In this document: positions 1 to 8,186 of the stretch, piece after piece | Layout: the number at the start of each line of letters is the position of its first letter | Numbering within the stretch: the stretch's first letter is position 1 | Source: CAISIP01 sp963974265 | GTDB taxonomy: Bacteria; Pseudomonadota; Gammaproteobacteria; Burkholderiales; Burkholderiaceae_C | Direction of reading: 5' to 3' | DNA: 32,949 nt | NCBI GenBank assembly: GCA_963974265.1 | Contig: CAXBDR010000015.1 | Location: 1 to 32,949, forward strand | Translations under genes and position numbers: made by a program | Notes under the pieces: model-generated | Databases searched by the model: none | Seen by the model: the letters and a program-made list of their open reading frames with translations, nothing else | Told to the model about the DNA's origin: nothing

Positions 1-301
1 GGTAGCCGGTCCGGGACAAGCTGCCGGCGAAACCGGCCTCGCCGATGGCGTCGGCCAGCTCGATGCCGTTGTCCGACACGCCATGGGTGCGCGGCAGCAG
101 CCCGGTCAGGATGGACGAACGCGAAGGCTGGCACACCAGGTTGGGCGTGATGCAGGCATTGAAGCGCGTGCCCGCGCGAGCCATCTCGTCCAGGTGCGGC
201 GTCTTGACCTTGCGGCCTTCGAATCCGTAGCAGTCTCCGCGTTGCTGGTCGGAGGTGATGAACAGGATGTTCGGTCGCTTGTTTTGCATGGAGATCGTCA
301 T
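1..301 (-). CDS. Sulfatase (type I, Cys-type), N-terminal part only
   Basis: This is the first 100 codons of a sulfatase that continues past the left edge. The N-terminal half of the alkaline-phosphatase/sulfatase fold is visible: metal-binding Asp18 in ITSDQQRGD and the C-x-P-S-R signature (CQPSR, Cys57 to Arg61) followed by SSILTG. In this family the Cys is converted to formylglycine, so the enzyme should hydrolyse a sulfate ester. No signal peptide is visible, which suggests a cytoplasmic enzyme. The ATG at 301 overlaps the TGA of the upstream Bug receptor gene (ATGA), implying translational coupling; an ATG at 289 is an alternative start. Being paired with a solute receptor suggests that an imported sulfated compound is the substrate. 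The substrate cannot be told from this fragment. The family call is firm. Confidence 0.9.
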   Translation of the reverse strand, partial: MTISMQNKRPNILFITSDQQRGDCYGFEGRKVKTPHLDEMARAGTRFNACITPNLVCQPSRSSILTGLLPRTHGVSDNGIELADAIGEAGFAGSLSRTGY

Positions 302-1287
302 TCGGGCTTGATGCCGGCGGACTTGACGACACCGGGCCAGCGGTCGAGCTCGTCGCGAATCATCTTGCCCAGTGCCGCGGGCGATGCGCTGCTGGAGTTG
401 TCCATGCCGATGGTCGCCAGCTTGTCCTTGACCGCCGGCAACTGCATGACTTTCACCAACTCGGCATGGATGCGGTTGACGATGGCCGGCGGCGTTCCGG
501 CCGGCGCCACCATCGACTGCCACTGGTTGGTCTCGAAACCGGGGATGCCCGACTCGGCCACGGTGGGCACGTCCGGCAACGCGCCGGACCGGGTCGAACC
601 CGTGACCGCGATCGCCTTCAGTTTTCCGGCCTTGATGTGCGGCACGGCCGGCGCCATGCCCAGCACGCCGAACTTGACCTGCCCGCCGACGATGTCGGTG
701 ATGGCCTGGCCACCGCCCTTGTAGGGGATGGGCGTCACGTCGATCTTTGCGTTCGACTTGATCATCTCCAGCGCCAGGTGTTGCGGTCCGCCATAACTGG
801 GCAAGGCCGCCGACAGCTGGCCCGGGTGGGCGCGGATGTAGGCGATCAGCTCCTGCAGATTGTTCGCCGGCACCGAAGGGTGCAACACCAGAACATGCGA
901 GCCGCGGCCGATCAGGCTGATCGGCGCGAAGCTGCCGGCCGGGTCGTGGTTGAGCTTGAGTGTCGTCGACGGGTAGATGGTGTTGGCGTCGACCAGCATC
1001 AGCAGCGTGTAGCCATCGGCCGGCGCCTTGGCCGCGATATCGGTGCCCAGGATGCCGCCGGCACCCGGTTTGTTCTCGACCACGATGGACTGCCCCAGCG
1101 CCTCGCCCAGCGGCTGGGCCACCAGCCGCGCCACCGCGTCGGTGGCGCCGCCCGGCGAATGCGGCACGATCAGCTTGATCGGGCGGTTCGGCCAGTCCTG
1201 CGCGGCCAGCGGCATGGCGCAGGCCGCCAGCAAGCCGGCCACCAGAAAGGCGCCGGTGCGCCGCGACACGGAAAACGATGCAAGCAT
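298..1287 (-). CDS. Bug-family (TctC-like) periplasmic solute receptor
   Basis: The 329-residue product is an extracytoplasmic receptor of the tripartite tricarboxylate transporter (TTT) class. It starts with a signal peptide (about residues 1-28). An LLAAC stretch inside it could be read as a lipobox, but the usual cleavage before QDWPNRP looks more likely. The family landmarks follow: RPIKLIVPHSPGG, IVVENKPGAGG, AAKAPADGYT, the PYKGGG loop and a late TVAESGIPGF. The start at 1287 was chosen because AAGGAGA precedes it by a few bases; a longer open frame upstream has no homology. Its stop overlaps the start of the sulfatase. No TctA or TctB gene lies beside it, as is common for Bug receptors in Burkholderiales. 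The ligand is unknown, possibly a sulfated organic acid given the neighbour. Confidence 0.93.
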   Translation of the reverse strand: MLASFSVSRRTGAFLVAGLLAACAMPLAAQDWPNRPIKLIVPHSPGGATDAVARLVAQPLGEALGQSIVVENKPGAGGILGTDIAAKAPADGYTLLMLVDANTIYPSTTLKLNHDPAGSFAPISLIGRGSHVLVLHPSVPANNLQELIAYIRAHPGQLSAALPSYGGPQHLALEMIKSNAKIDVTPIPYKGGGQAITDIVGGQVKFGVLGMAPAVPHIKAGKLKAIAVTGSTRSGALPDVPTVAESGIPGFETNQWQSMVAPAGTPPAIVNRIHAELVKVMQLPAVKDKLATIGMDNSSSASPAALGKMIRDELDRWPGVVKSAGIKPE

Positions 1288-1535
1288 GATGATGTCTCCT
1301 TCAAAGGGGAATGGAAGCAACCCGCAATCCCGGTTTCCGGCGTTTTCGCTGCGGGTTGCGGCAAATTCTAGGAACGTGGGCGTACCATTGAAACCGGAAT
1401 GTAGCGATATCAGATATTCGACAATGGAATGCAGCGGTGCCGCGCGGCGCACCGCTGGGCCGCGCGTCCGTGGCGCGGCACGCTCTGCGCCCGTCACACG
1501 CCGGCCTCATGGGCGTGCCACGTATATTCACCCGC
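1288..1535. promoter_or_regulatory. Divergent intergenic region, Bug receptor / hydrolase
   Basis: This 248-base gap separates the Bug-sulfatase unit (minus) from the alpha/beta hydrolase (plus). It contains an AT-rich patch with the perfect palindrome ATATC-A-GATAT at 1407-1417, a plausible operator for a LysR-type regulator such as the one at 2588. On the minus strand a TAGAAT hexamer (1370-1365) is a fair -10 candidate about 80 bases ahead of the Bug start, but its -35 is poor. No credible gene was seen in it. Promoter and operator assignments are inference from pattern alone. Confidence 0.35.
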
Positions 1536-2528
1536 ATGAACCCGACTACCGATCCCCCCGCACTCGACCCGACCTGCCGGGACATGTTGATACGTGTCGG
1601 CAGCTGGTCCGCCGCCGTTCCCGCGCACGAACTGACGCCGCAACGCCAGCGCCAGCTCATGCGCGAGAGCATCGCGCTGTACGCACCACCCGAGGCTCGG
1701 GCGAAGGTGCATCACGAGGACTTGTCGTTGCCCTTGCCCGGACGCAGCTTGCCGGCGCGCCTGTACCGACCGGCCGCCGGGCGTGCGCGCACCGAGGCCG
1801 ACGATGTCCTGCTGGTGTTTTTCCACGGGGGAGGCTGGGTGCTCGGCGACCTGGACACCCATGACGCCGCCTGCGCCTGGCTGACCCAGCAGCTCGGTTG
1901 CCGGGTGCTCAGCGTCGAATACCGCAAGGCGCCGGAGCATCCTTTTCCCGCACCATGCGACGATGCCGCCCAGGCCTATGCCTGGGCCGCAACGCAGCTG
2001 GCGGCCTGGGGTTGCAAGCGCCTGGCCGTGGCCGGCGACAGCGCGGGCGGTCACCTGGCCGCGCATGCGATGCATGCCAACCCCGACGTGGCCACCGCAG
2101 CCGCCTTGTTGTTCTATCCCGTGGCCGACGTCGATTTCGACAATGCCAGCTACACCGGACGCGGCGACGGGCCGGGCCTGACCCGTGCCGGCATGGTGGC
2201 GTTCTGGCAGCAGCTGGCCGGCGGCGCGACGATCACGGACGATGCGCGCGCGGTGCTGATGCGCCAGCGCTGGGCGATCCGCCCGCCGCCCACGGTCGTG
2301 GCGCTGGCCTGGCACGACCCGCTGCACGACGAAGGCCTGGCGTACGCGGACTTGTTGCGCGCCGCCGGCGCCGATGTCCATGTGCAGGTTGCGCCTGACA
2401 TGCCCCACGGCTTCCTGCGCCATGGCGGGGTCAACGCCGTGGCGCGCGCCCATGTCGATGCCGCGGTCGGCGCGCTGCTCGCGTGTCTGCGCCCGGCCGC
2501 CGCAGGCACGGCACGCGGGCCGGTGTGA
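1536..2528 (+). CDS. Alpha/beta hydrolase (HSL-type esterase)
   Basis: The 330-residue product belongs to the hormone-sensitive-lipase type of alpha/beta hydrolases (abhydrolase_3). The oxyanion-hole motif HGGGW lies at residues 97-101. The nucleophile elbow GDSAGG places Ser169, and the rest of the triad is Asp261 (WHDPLHDEG) and His291 (MPHGF). Such enzymes hydrolyse short-chain carboxylic esters in the cytoplasm; no signal peptide is seen. The start at 1536 (MNPTTDPP) is preferred. An in-frame ATG at 1509 would add nine residues, and neither start has a clear Shine-Dalgarno. A LysR gene follows 59 bases downstream on the same strand. The natural ester is not evident. Confidence 0.9.
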   Translation: MNPTTDPPALDPTCRDMLIRVGSWSAAVPAHELTPQRQRQLMRESIALYAPPEARAKVHHEDLSLPLPGRSLPARLYRPAAGRARTEADDVLLVFFHGGGWVLGDLDTHDAACAWLTQQLGCRVLSVEYRKAPEHPFPAPCDDAAQAYAWAATQLAAWGCKRLAVAGDSAGGHLAAHAMHANPDVATAAALLFYPVADVDFDNASYTGRGDGPGLTRAGMVAFWQQLAGGATITDDARAVLMRQRWAIRPPPTVVALAWHDPLHDEGLAYADLLRAAGADVHVQVAPDMPHGFLRHGGVNAVARAHVDAAVGALLACLRPAAAGTARGPV

Positions 2529-2587
2529 TGCCCGGTGGCGGCCCCGGTTGCGCTTGAACCGCGTGCACGGCAACAGGCAGACGCTCC

Positions 2588-3532
2588 ATGGAGACCCACA
2601 AGTTCAAGCTGTTTCTCGACGTGGCGGCCACCGGCAGCTTCTCGCGCGCCGCCACGCTGGCCGGCACGACCCAGTCCTCGGTCAGCAAGGCGGTGTCGCA
2701 ACTCGAGGCCGAACTCGGCGCACGCCTGTTCGACCGCACCGGGCGTGGCGCCGCGTTGACGGCGGCCGGGCGCGCCTTGTTGCCGCGTGCGCATGCCTTG
2801 CTGGCCGACGTGCAGTCGTTGACCAGCCTGATGGCCGATCTCACCGGCGCCGTATCGGGCACGGTGCGTTTCGCGGTGCAGCCCAGCGTCAGCTGGCCGC
2901 TGGTGCACGACCTGCTGGTGGCAACGCGCGCGCGGCATCCGGAGATCCGCCTGCTGGTCGATGACGGCACCACGCACCAGATCGAGGAATGGCTGGCCGA
3001 AGGCCGGTGCGACCTGGGTGTGATGTCGCGCGTACCGTCGCTCGAACACATCGAGTCCTGGCCGTTGTTCTCGCTGCCGCTGCTGCTGGCGTCCCGGGCC
3101 GGGGCCCCCGAGACGGCGCGTGCGTCGCTGCCGTTCAGCGCGCTCGCCGGCATTGCGCTGATCGCACCCACGGCGCCCAACGGCGGGCGCATGTTGCTCG
3201 AGGAGGAAGCGCGCCGCCGCGGCTTGCGGCTGAACATCGTGCAGGAGGTCAACTCGGCCAGCCTGGTCAAGCGCCTGACCGCGCGGGGCGACTTCTGCAT
3301 GGTTGCGACCTGGCCCTGGGTCGCCATCGAGGTCGCGTCGGGCGAGTTGTCCACGGCCCGCATCGTGAACCCGGTGCTGCGCCAGACCTTCTGCCTGGCC
3401 GTGGGCGGGCGCCGTCAGCCCAGTGCGGCCGTGCGGGCGGTGGCCGACATCGTGCGCGAACTGATGCCGTCGCAAGGCTGGCAGACGAGCATGGGTTCGC
3501 CGACCCTTGCGGCCCGGCCGGCATCGGCCTGA
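2588..3532 (+). CDS. LysR-family transcriptional regulator
   Basis: This 314-residue LysR-type regulator has the N-terminal winged helix-turn-helix at about residues 1-60 (FLDVAATGSFSRAA, TQSSVSKAVSQLE, LFDRTGRG) and then a periplasmic-binding-protein-like effector domain to the C-terminus. Length is normal for the family. It lies directly after the alpha/beta hydrolase, and the divergent region at 1288-1535 with its ATATC-A-GATAT palindrome is a reasonable target, so it may control the Bug-sulfatase unit, the hydrolase or both. The Shine-Dalgarno is weak. It converges on the LuxR-type gene with only 25 bases between stops. The effector is unknown. Confidence 0.92.
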   Translation: METHKFKLFLDVAATGSFSRAATLAGTTQSSVSKAVSQLEAELGARLFDRTGRGAALTAAGRALLPRAHALLADVQSLTSLMADLTGAVSGTVRFAVQPSVSWPLVHDLLVATRARHPEIRLLVDDGTTHQIEEWLAEGRCDLGVMSRVPSLEHIESWPLFSLPLLLASRAGAPETARASLPFSALAGIALIAPTAPNGGRMLLEEEARRRGLRLNIVQEVNSASLVKRLTARGDFCMVATWPWVAIEVASGELSTARIVNPVLRQTFCLAVGGRRQPSAAVRAVADIVRELMPSQGWQTSMGSPTLAARPASA

Positions 3533-3557
3533 GCCGGTTCTGTTCGAGGCCTCGGCG

Positions 3558-4673
3558 TCACGGCCCGCCGCCGTCCGTGGCGACGGCCGGCTGCCCGATG
3601 GCGATGTTCGACATCAGCGCCGTGACTTCCGCCTGGCGGGTGCAGCCGGTCTTGTCCATGACCTGGCGCAACTGCGCGCGCACCGTGTTGCGCGACACAC
3701 CGCCATCGGCGGCGATGTCGTCGAGCGAGTTGCCGCCGGCCAGGCTGCGGGCCACGCGGGCCTCGGAGGGCGTGAGGTCGAACAAGGAGCGCAGCAGTTC
3801 CACCGACGGCGCGCGTCGCGTGGTGACCGGCGTGATCACCAGCACCGCATACGAGCGCCCGAAGATGTCGTGTGCCGCACGCCGGATCGGAATCAGATGG
3901 CCGACGCGTGACGCGCGGCCGTCCTGCGCGCGCAGCGCGAACGACTGGACGCCGGCGTCGACCTCCGGGGTGCCGGGCGGCTGCGACAAGGCGCGGCGCA
4001 ACATGGCGTCGGCCGACGCATCGCGCAGCACGACCCGATCCAGCGCGCGCCATTGCACATGGTCGTCGAGTTCCTGCATCAGCGAATTGGCCTCGATCAC
4101 GGTCGCGCTCTCGTCGAGCATCAGCGCGGGCAGGCCCATGGCCGCCAGCGCGTCGCTGGCGGTGCTGGCGCTGCGCAGGCCCAGGCGGGCCGCGATCAGC
4201 GCGGCGCGGGCCAGGTGCGGGCGCAGCGCATTGAGGGCATGCACCCGCTCGAGTTCGATCGGGCCGCGCTCGAAGGCCCGCTCGATGCTGAACACGATGT
4301 TGTCGCCGGTGGGCATCATCAGCCCGGTGCCGGCCGACCAGCCCAGGCCGCGCGGGCGGAAGAAGTCGCGGTAGATCGGGTTGGCGTCGAGCTCGTCCGG
4401 CGTCCAGAAGTCGTGTTCGACCAGGAAACTCGGCTGGTTGCGGCTGAACAGGCAGACGCGCCGGGTGCAACGGCTGAACCAGCCGTCGCTGACGTAGGAC
4501 TGGAACACCGGGCCCAGGCTCTCGGAGGAGGTCCAGTTCAGCACCTTGTCGCGCACCGCGAACAGCAGTCCGCCGCTGGCTTCGGTCAACGCCGCCAGGT
4601 CGTCGAGCACGCCGGGCCAGTTTTCGGGAACGAAAGAGGATTCGTAGATGCGGTCGATCAGCGCGTCGTGCAT
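3558..4673 (-). CDS. LuxR-family helix-turn-helix regulator
   Basis: The 371-residue product has a C-terminal LuxR/GerE helix-turn-helix at about residues 300-365 (FDLTPSEARVARSLAGG, SLDDIAADGGVSRNTVRAQL, TGCTRQAEVTALM). The roughly 290 residues before it resemble the PAS-like sensory region of stand-alone LuxR proteins common in Burkholderiales; no receiver or autoinducer-binding motif was recognised. The start at 4673 lacks a purine-rich ribosome-binding site (the upstream bases are pyrimidine-rich), so the start is uncertain, although the N-terminal HDALIDRIYESSFVPENWP is typical of these proteins. It is divergent from the lipoprotein gene at 4835. Target and signal are unknown. Confidence 0.85.
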   Translation of the reverse strand: MHDALIDRIYESSFVPENWPGVLDDLAALTEASGGLLFAVRDKVLNWTSSESLGPVFQSYVSDGWFSRCTRRVCLFSRNQPSFLVEHDFWTPDELDANPIYRDFFRPRGLGWSAGTGLMMPTGDNIVFSIERAFERGPIELERVHALNALRPHLARAALIAARLGLRSASTASDALAAMGLPALMLDESATVIEANSLMQELDDHVQWRALDRVVLRDASADAMLRRALSQPPGTPEVDAGVQSFALRAQDGRASRVGHLIPIRRAAHDIFGRSYAVLVITPVTTRRAPSVELLRSLFDLTPSEARVARSLAGGNSLDDIAADGGVSRNTVRAQLRQVMDKTGCTRQAEVTALMSNIAIGQPAVATDGGGP

Positions 4674-4834
4674 GGAGGAAAGAGGTGGCGGATGAAGATT
4701 TTTTTTGGGGCAGTGTAGTCCGTTCGGACGATGACTTTGCGCGGGTGCTGCCTAGCATGGTGCGGATCGGCGGCGGCCCGGTCGTGGTGCGGTCCGCAGA
4801 TCCTTTTTCCCTTTCCAACCCTGAGAGTCGATCC
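4674..4834. promoter_or_regulatory. Divergent intergenic region, luxR-type gene / lipoprotein
   Basis: The 161-base gap holds a run of eight T (about 4691-4698) and, shortly after, the short inverted repeat GTCCG-TT-CGGAC, which could be an operator. No good -35/-10 pair was found for either gene. The region is open in the frame of the lipoprotein, but the conserved lipoprotein signal starts only at 4835, so it is treated as non-coding. Confidence 0.3.
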
Positions 4835-5800
4835 ATGAATTTGTTGAAGAATGTGGCGCTGGTGTCCGGTCTGTCTGCGGCCTTGCTGGCCGGCTGTGGC
4901 GGCGGCGGTGATGGTGGCGCCGGCACGCCGGTGCTCAGCGGCGTGGCGGCCGTGGGCGCACCCATCGTCGGCGGCACCGTTTCGGTGACCTGCGCTGGCG
5001 GCAGCGCCCTGAGCGCGACCACGCTGGCCACCGGTGCCTGGCAGGTCACGACGTCCGGCCAGACCCTGCCGTGCGCGGTGCGCGTCACCGGCGGCACGGT
5101 GGGCGGCGCGGCGAACGCCACGCCGTACCACTCGATCGCCATCAACTTCGGCACCGTCAACATCACGCCGCTGACCGACCTGATCGTGGCCAACCTGGGC
5201 GGCGCCTTGCCCGCCACCTGGTTCGGCGCCATCAATGCCGGCGCCTTGCAGGCCATCACGCCGGCCCAGATCAGCGCGGCCTTGCAAAGGGTCAGCGATG
5301 CGCTCGGCATGACGGCCACCCTGTCCGGCGCGAATCCCTTGAGCACCGCCTTCGCCGCCACCAACGGCGAACTGCTGGACGACGTGCTGGAGGCCTTGGC
5401 CGCCGCCGGCGCCAGCCACCAGGCCTTGCTGGCGCTGGCCACCAACCCGAGCTTCACCGCGCCGAACGGCTTCGACTTCCTGAGCGCCTATGCGACGGTC
5501 GTGGTGAACAGTGGCGGTGGCGGTGGTGGAACCGGCACCTTGCGGGTTGCCGTGTCGATTTCCGGTCAGCCTGCAACCACGTTCGATGTCGGCGGCGTCG
5601 ATGCGCCGGCCAACCAGGCCGAGTTCTGCTCCGACCTGACTTCGGACCCGGTCTTCACCGACATCGGCAACTCCGGCGGCGGCAGCCTGACGGTCAACAG
5701 CTGCTCGTATTCCGGCAATGTGGGCACCGTGAACGCCACCTTGAGCCTGACGGCTCAGCCGATCTCGCTGCCCTATACGATGACCTTCACCTTCCTGTAA
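4835..5800 (+). CDS. Putative lipoprotein of unknown function
   Basis: This 321-residue protein starts with a lipoprotein signal peptide: MNLLKNVALVSG, then the lipobox LLAGC with lipidated Cys21 and a glycine-rich tether. The body has no recognised catalytic motif. Residues about 29-70 (GVAAVGAPIVGGTVSV and on) look like a small beta-rich carboxypeptidase-regulatory-like segment. A Gly-rich linker near residue 230 separates a C-terminal beta-rich part containing two Cys. The start at 4835 was chosen for the lipobox; a longer frame from 4685 would bury the signal peptide. A GAGAG stretch lies about eight bases upstream. It converges on the epimerase-like gene across a strong hairpin. Function unknown; probably at the inner face of the outer membrane. 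Confidence 0.75.
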   Translation: MNLLKNVALVSGLSAALLAGCGGGGDGGAGTPVLSGVAAVGAPIVGGTVSVTCAGGSALSATTLATGAWQVTTSGQTLPCAVRVTGGTVGGAANATPYHSIAINFGTVNITPLTDLIVANLGGALPATWFGAINAGALQAITPAQISAALQRVSDALGMTATLSGANPLSTAFAATNGELLDDVLEALAAAGASHQALLALATNPSFTAPNGFDFLSAYATVVVNSGGGGGGTGTLRVAVSISGQPATTFDVGGVDAPANQAEFCSDLTSDPVFTDIGNSGGGSLTVNSCSYSGNVGTVNATLSLTAQPISLPYTMTFTFL

Positions 5801-5810
5801 GCGCCTGAGC

Positions 5811-5842
5811 GCCGGCCGGCCCGTCTGTCGGGCGCGGCCGGC
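5811..5842. terminator. Bidirectional hairpin between convergent genes
   Basis: A near-perfect GC-rich stem-loop lies between the lipoprotein stop (5800) and the epimerase stop (5857). The left arm 5811-5823 pairs with 5829-5842 with one bulged base and a five-base loop (TCTGT). There is no U-tract, which is usual for terminators in very GC-rich genomes. Its position between two convergent stops supports a shared terminator. Confidence 0.6.
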
Positions 5843-5856
5843 AGGGCCACCGGGGG

Positions 5857-6867
5857 TCAGGCCCAGGTCGTGTGCGCGTGCGCGTGCCCGCCGGTGCGAC
5901 CGCCGTCCAGGCATCCCATGCCCTCGAGTGTCTGCTCGATCGCCTGGTCCAGCGGCGTATGGGGCTCGGCGCCCAGCAGGGCGACCAGGCGTTCGTTGCC
6001 CATCCGCACCGGCTGTCGCCACAGGTAACGCATCTCCAGCAACTCGCGCATCGTGGCATGGAAGGGCGCCGCCAGGCGAACCAGCCACCACGGGAAACGC
6101 CGCAGCGTCGGTGACGTGCCGCAGCGCCGGGCCACCACGCGCTGCACGGCGCGGCCCAGTTCGGCGCCGTCGGCGTCCCAGTGCCCGCGCATGTGGAAAC
6201 GCGCGAACGGGGGCAGCTCGGCGCGCCGCGCCAGCAGTTGCACCATGGTGCGGGCCACGTCGGGCAGGTAGGCGAACTGGTGGCCGACACCGGGTTCGGA
6301 CGGCAGCGACACCTGGCGCACGGGGCGGCCGGGCTTGACCATGCCCTGGGCGAACCAGTTGTTGCCGCTGCCCGGCCCGAAGAAGTCGCCCGAGCGCACG
6401 ATGACCACGCGCACCCGGCCGTCACCGGTGGCCAGCTGCAGGCGGCGTTCCATCTCGACGCGGATCGCGCCCTTGCGTGTGACCGGGTTCTGCGGCGACG
6501 ACTCGTGCAGCAGCGTGGCAAAGGCGTCCGGACCATAGTTGTAGACCGAGCCGGGCAAGACGATGGTCGCGCCGTGTGTCCGGGCTGCGGCAATGGTGTT
6601 GTCCACCATCGGCAAGACCAGCGTCGACCATTTGCGGTAACCGGGCGGGTTGACCGCATGCACGATGACGGCGCAGCCCTCGGCCGCGGCCAGCACCTGT
6701 TCGCGCACCAGCGCGTCGCCGGCCACCCATTCGATGCCGCCCTGCCACTTGCGCGGCGCGCCCAGGCCGCGTTTGAGCGCGCGCACGCGCCAGCCGGCCT
6801 GCAGCAGCTGGCGCGCCATCTCGCCGCCAATGCCGCCGCCGGCGCCGAGCACCAGCGCGGTGCCCAC
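5857..6867 (-). CDS. NAD-dependent epimerase/dehydratase-like (extended SDR), 5' end uncertain
   Basis: The 336-residue frame begins at GTG 6867 with a Rossmann motif, LVLGAGGGIGGEMAR, and continues as an extended short-chain dehydrogenase (VVIVRSGDFFGPGSG, the QFAYLPDVART region). The usual catalytic Tyr-x-x-x-Lys is not recognisable; the expected place reads RKGAIRVEME, so catalysis may be atypical or lost. The start is a problem: the only well-placed ribosome-binding site (AGGAG) serves an ATG at 6922, but that ATG is one base out of frame with the Rossmann domain. Either a single-base indel lies between about 6868 and 6922, or GTG 6867 is used without a Shine-Dalgarno. It is divergent from a LysR gene that may regulate it. 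Substrate unknown. Confidence 0.8.
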   Translation of the reverse strand: MGTALVLGAGGGIGGEMARQLLQAGWRVRALKRGLGAPRKWQGGIEWVAGDALVREQVLAAAEGCAVIVHAVNPPGYRKWSTLVLPMVDNTIAAARTHGATIVLPGSVYNYGPDAFATLLHESSPQNPVTRKGAIRVEMERRLQLATGDGRVRVVIVRSGDFFGPGSGNNWFAQGMVKPGRPVRQVSLPSEPGVGHQFAYLPDVARTMVQLLARRAELPPFARFHMRGHWDADGAELGRAVQRVVARRCGTSPTLRRFPWWLVRLAAPFHATMRELLEMRYLWRQPVRMGNERLVALLGAEPHTPLDQAIEQTLEGMGCLDGGRTGGHAHAHTTWA

Positions 6868-6957
6868 GGCGGGTGCCGGTGTGGCCCGAGTCGTCGTTGT
6901 TGTTGTCGTTGCGGGTGGTCATGGGCTTGCTCCTGTGTTGCGGGTGTGTGATGGCTT

Positions 6958-6970
6958 GATTCTGGGAATC
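6958..6970. promoter_or_regulatory. Palindrome in LysR/epimerase divergent region
   Basis: GATTC-TGG-GAATC is a perfect inverted repeat in the 100-base gap between the epimerase-like gene (minus) and the LysR gene (plus). LysR regulators usually bind such short interrupted dyads in the shared promoter of a divergent target. The dyad does not match the T-N11-A rule exactly, so the assignment is tentative. Confidence 0.4.
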
Positions 6971-6987
6971 CGGTAGTTAAAAGTAAA

Positions 6988-7015
6988 TTGCCGAATGCCG
7001 TACCGCGGCTATACT
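6988..7015 (+). promoter_or_regulatory. Candidate promoter of the LysR gene at 7023
   Basis: TTGCCG (6988-6993) and TATACT (7010-7015) are separated by 16 bases and fit the sigma-70 pattern in an AT-rich patch. Transcription would begin at about 7022, almost on the ATG at 7023, and no Shine-Dalgarno is present, so the mRNA may be leaderless. Confidence 0.45.
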
Positions 7016-7022
7016 TTTTCGT

Positions 7023-7964
7023 ATGAAACCATCGGACGTGGCCTGGGACCTGTACCGCTCCTTCCTCGCCGTGCTGGACGAGGGTTCGTTGTCGGGCGCG
7101 GCGCGTGCGCTGGGTTTGACCCAGCCCACGCTCGGCCGGCAGGTGGCGGCCCTGGAGGAATCGCTGGGCCTGGCCTTGTTCACCCGCTCGCAGAGCGGCC
7201 TGCTGCCGACCGACGCGGCATTGGCGCTGCGCGGCCATGCCGAGGCCATGCGCGACACGGCGGCGGCGCTGGCGCGCGAGGCGCACGGTTTCGGCTCCGA
7301 GGTGCGCGGCGCGGTGCGTGTCGCGGCCAGCGAGGTGATCGGCATCGAGGTGCTGCCGCCCATGCTGGCCGACCTGCGCCAGGCCCATCCGCGGCTGGAG
7401 GTGGAACTAGTGCTGAGCAACCGGCTGCAGGACCTGGTGCGCCGCGAGGCCGACATCGCGGTGCGCATGACGGCGCCGCGCCAGGACGTGTTGATGGCCA
7501 GCCGCATCGGCGACGTGCCGCTGGGCCTGGTGGCGCACCGGGACTACCTGCGGCGGCGCGGCACGCCAAAAAACGCCGCCGAGCTCGATCACCACGACGT
7601 GATCGGCTACGACCAGGAGACCGCCTGGATCCGCGCCGCCCGCACCCGCTACGCCAACTGGGGCCGCGAGAAATTTGCGCTGCGCTGCGACAGCGACCTG
7701 GCCCAGCTGGCCCTGATCCGCGCCGGCGCGGGCATCGGCATCTGCCAGCTGGCACTGGCCCGGCGCGACCCGCAGTTGGTGCCGGTGATGCCGGGCGCGG
7801 TCGACCTGCGCCTGTCGACCTGGGTGGCCATGCATACCGATTTGCGCAACAGCCCGCGATGCCGGGTGGTGTTCGATGCCCTGGTGCAGGGGATGCGGGC
7901 CTATGTGGGCGCGGACGGCGAACCCGCCGCGCCGACCAACGCGGCCCCGTCGACGGCAGCATAG
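7023..7964 (+). CDS. LysR-family transcriptional regulator
   Basis: The 313-residue product has the LysR N-terminal helix-turn-helix (FLAVLDEGSLSGAARAL, LTQPTLGRQVAALEE, LFTRSQSGLLPT, about residues 12-70) and a complete effector-binding domain (VRVAASEVIGIEVLPPML, QDLVRREADIAVRM, LIRAGAGIGICQ). The last 20 residues are a low-complexity Ala/Pro/Thr tail. It is divergent from the epimerase-like gene and probably regulates it, the usual LysR arrangement. The start has no Shine-Dalgarno and lies immediately after a candidate -10 element. Effector unknown. Confidence 0.92.
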   Translation: MKPSDVAWDLYRSFLAVLDEGSLSGAARALGLTQPTLGRQVAALEESLGLALFTRSQSGLLPTDAALALRGHAEAMRDTAAALAREAHGFGSEVRGAVRVAASEVIGIEVLPPMLADLRQAHPRLEVELVLSNRLQDLVRREADIAVRMTAPRQDVLMASRIGDVPLGLVAHRDYLRRRGTPKNAAELDHHDVIGYDQETAWIRAARTRYANWGREKFALRCDSDLAQLALIRAGAGIGICQLALARRDPQLVPVMPGAVDLRLSTWVAMHTDLRNSPRCRVVFDALVQGMRAYVGADGEPAAPTNAAPSTAA

Positions 7965-8186
7965 GGGCCTGCGCGACACCGGTGCGCATCCGGGCGGCGC
8001 CTGGCCAGTGCGGGTGGCTGCGGTGTGTCGATATCGGCCGTCGCCGGTCGTCGTGGCAACATGGACGCCGAACCGCGTGTCGCGTCCTGCACCGCCGCGC
8101 CGGGCAGCACCCGGTGCGGTGGGCCGTCAAGCCGGCTCCGGTGCCGGCCCGCCTGTACCCACCCGATCACGACAAGGAGCACCCGC

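Noticed and set aside
5512..5535. GGCGGTGGC-type repeat in the lipoprotein gene
   Set aside because: It simply encodes a poly-glycine linker inside an intact frame.
6885..6915. AAC/GAC triplet run at the start of the epimerase-like gene as a phase-variation tract
   Set aside because: Changes in a triplet repeat do not shift the reading frame, so it cannot switch the downstream gene on and off.
5787..7388. Long minus-strand frame over the epimerase-like and LysR genes
   Set aside because: Arg/Ala/Pro-rich shadow translation typical of GC-rich DNA; it crosses a promoter region and overlaps two genes with clear domains.
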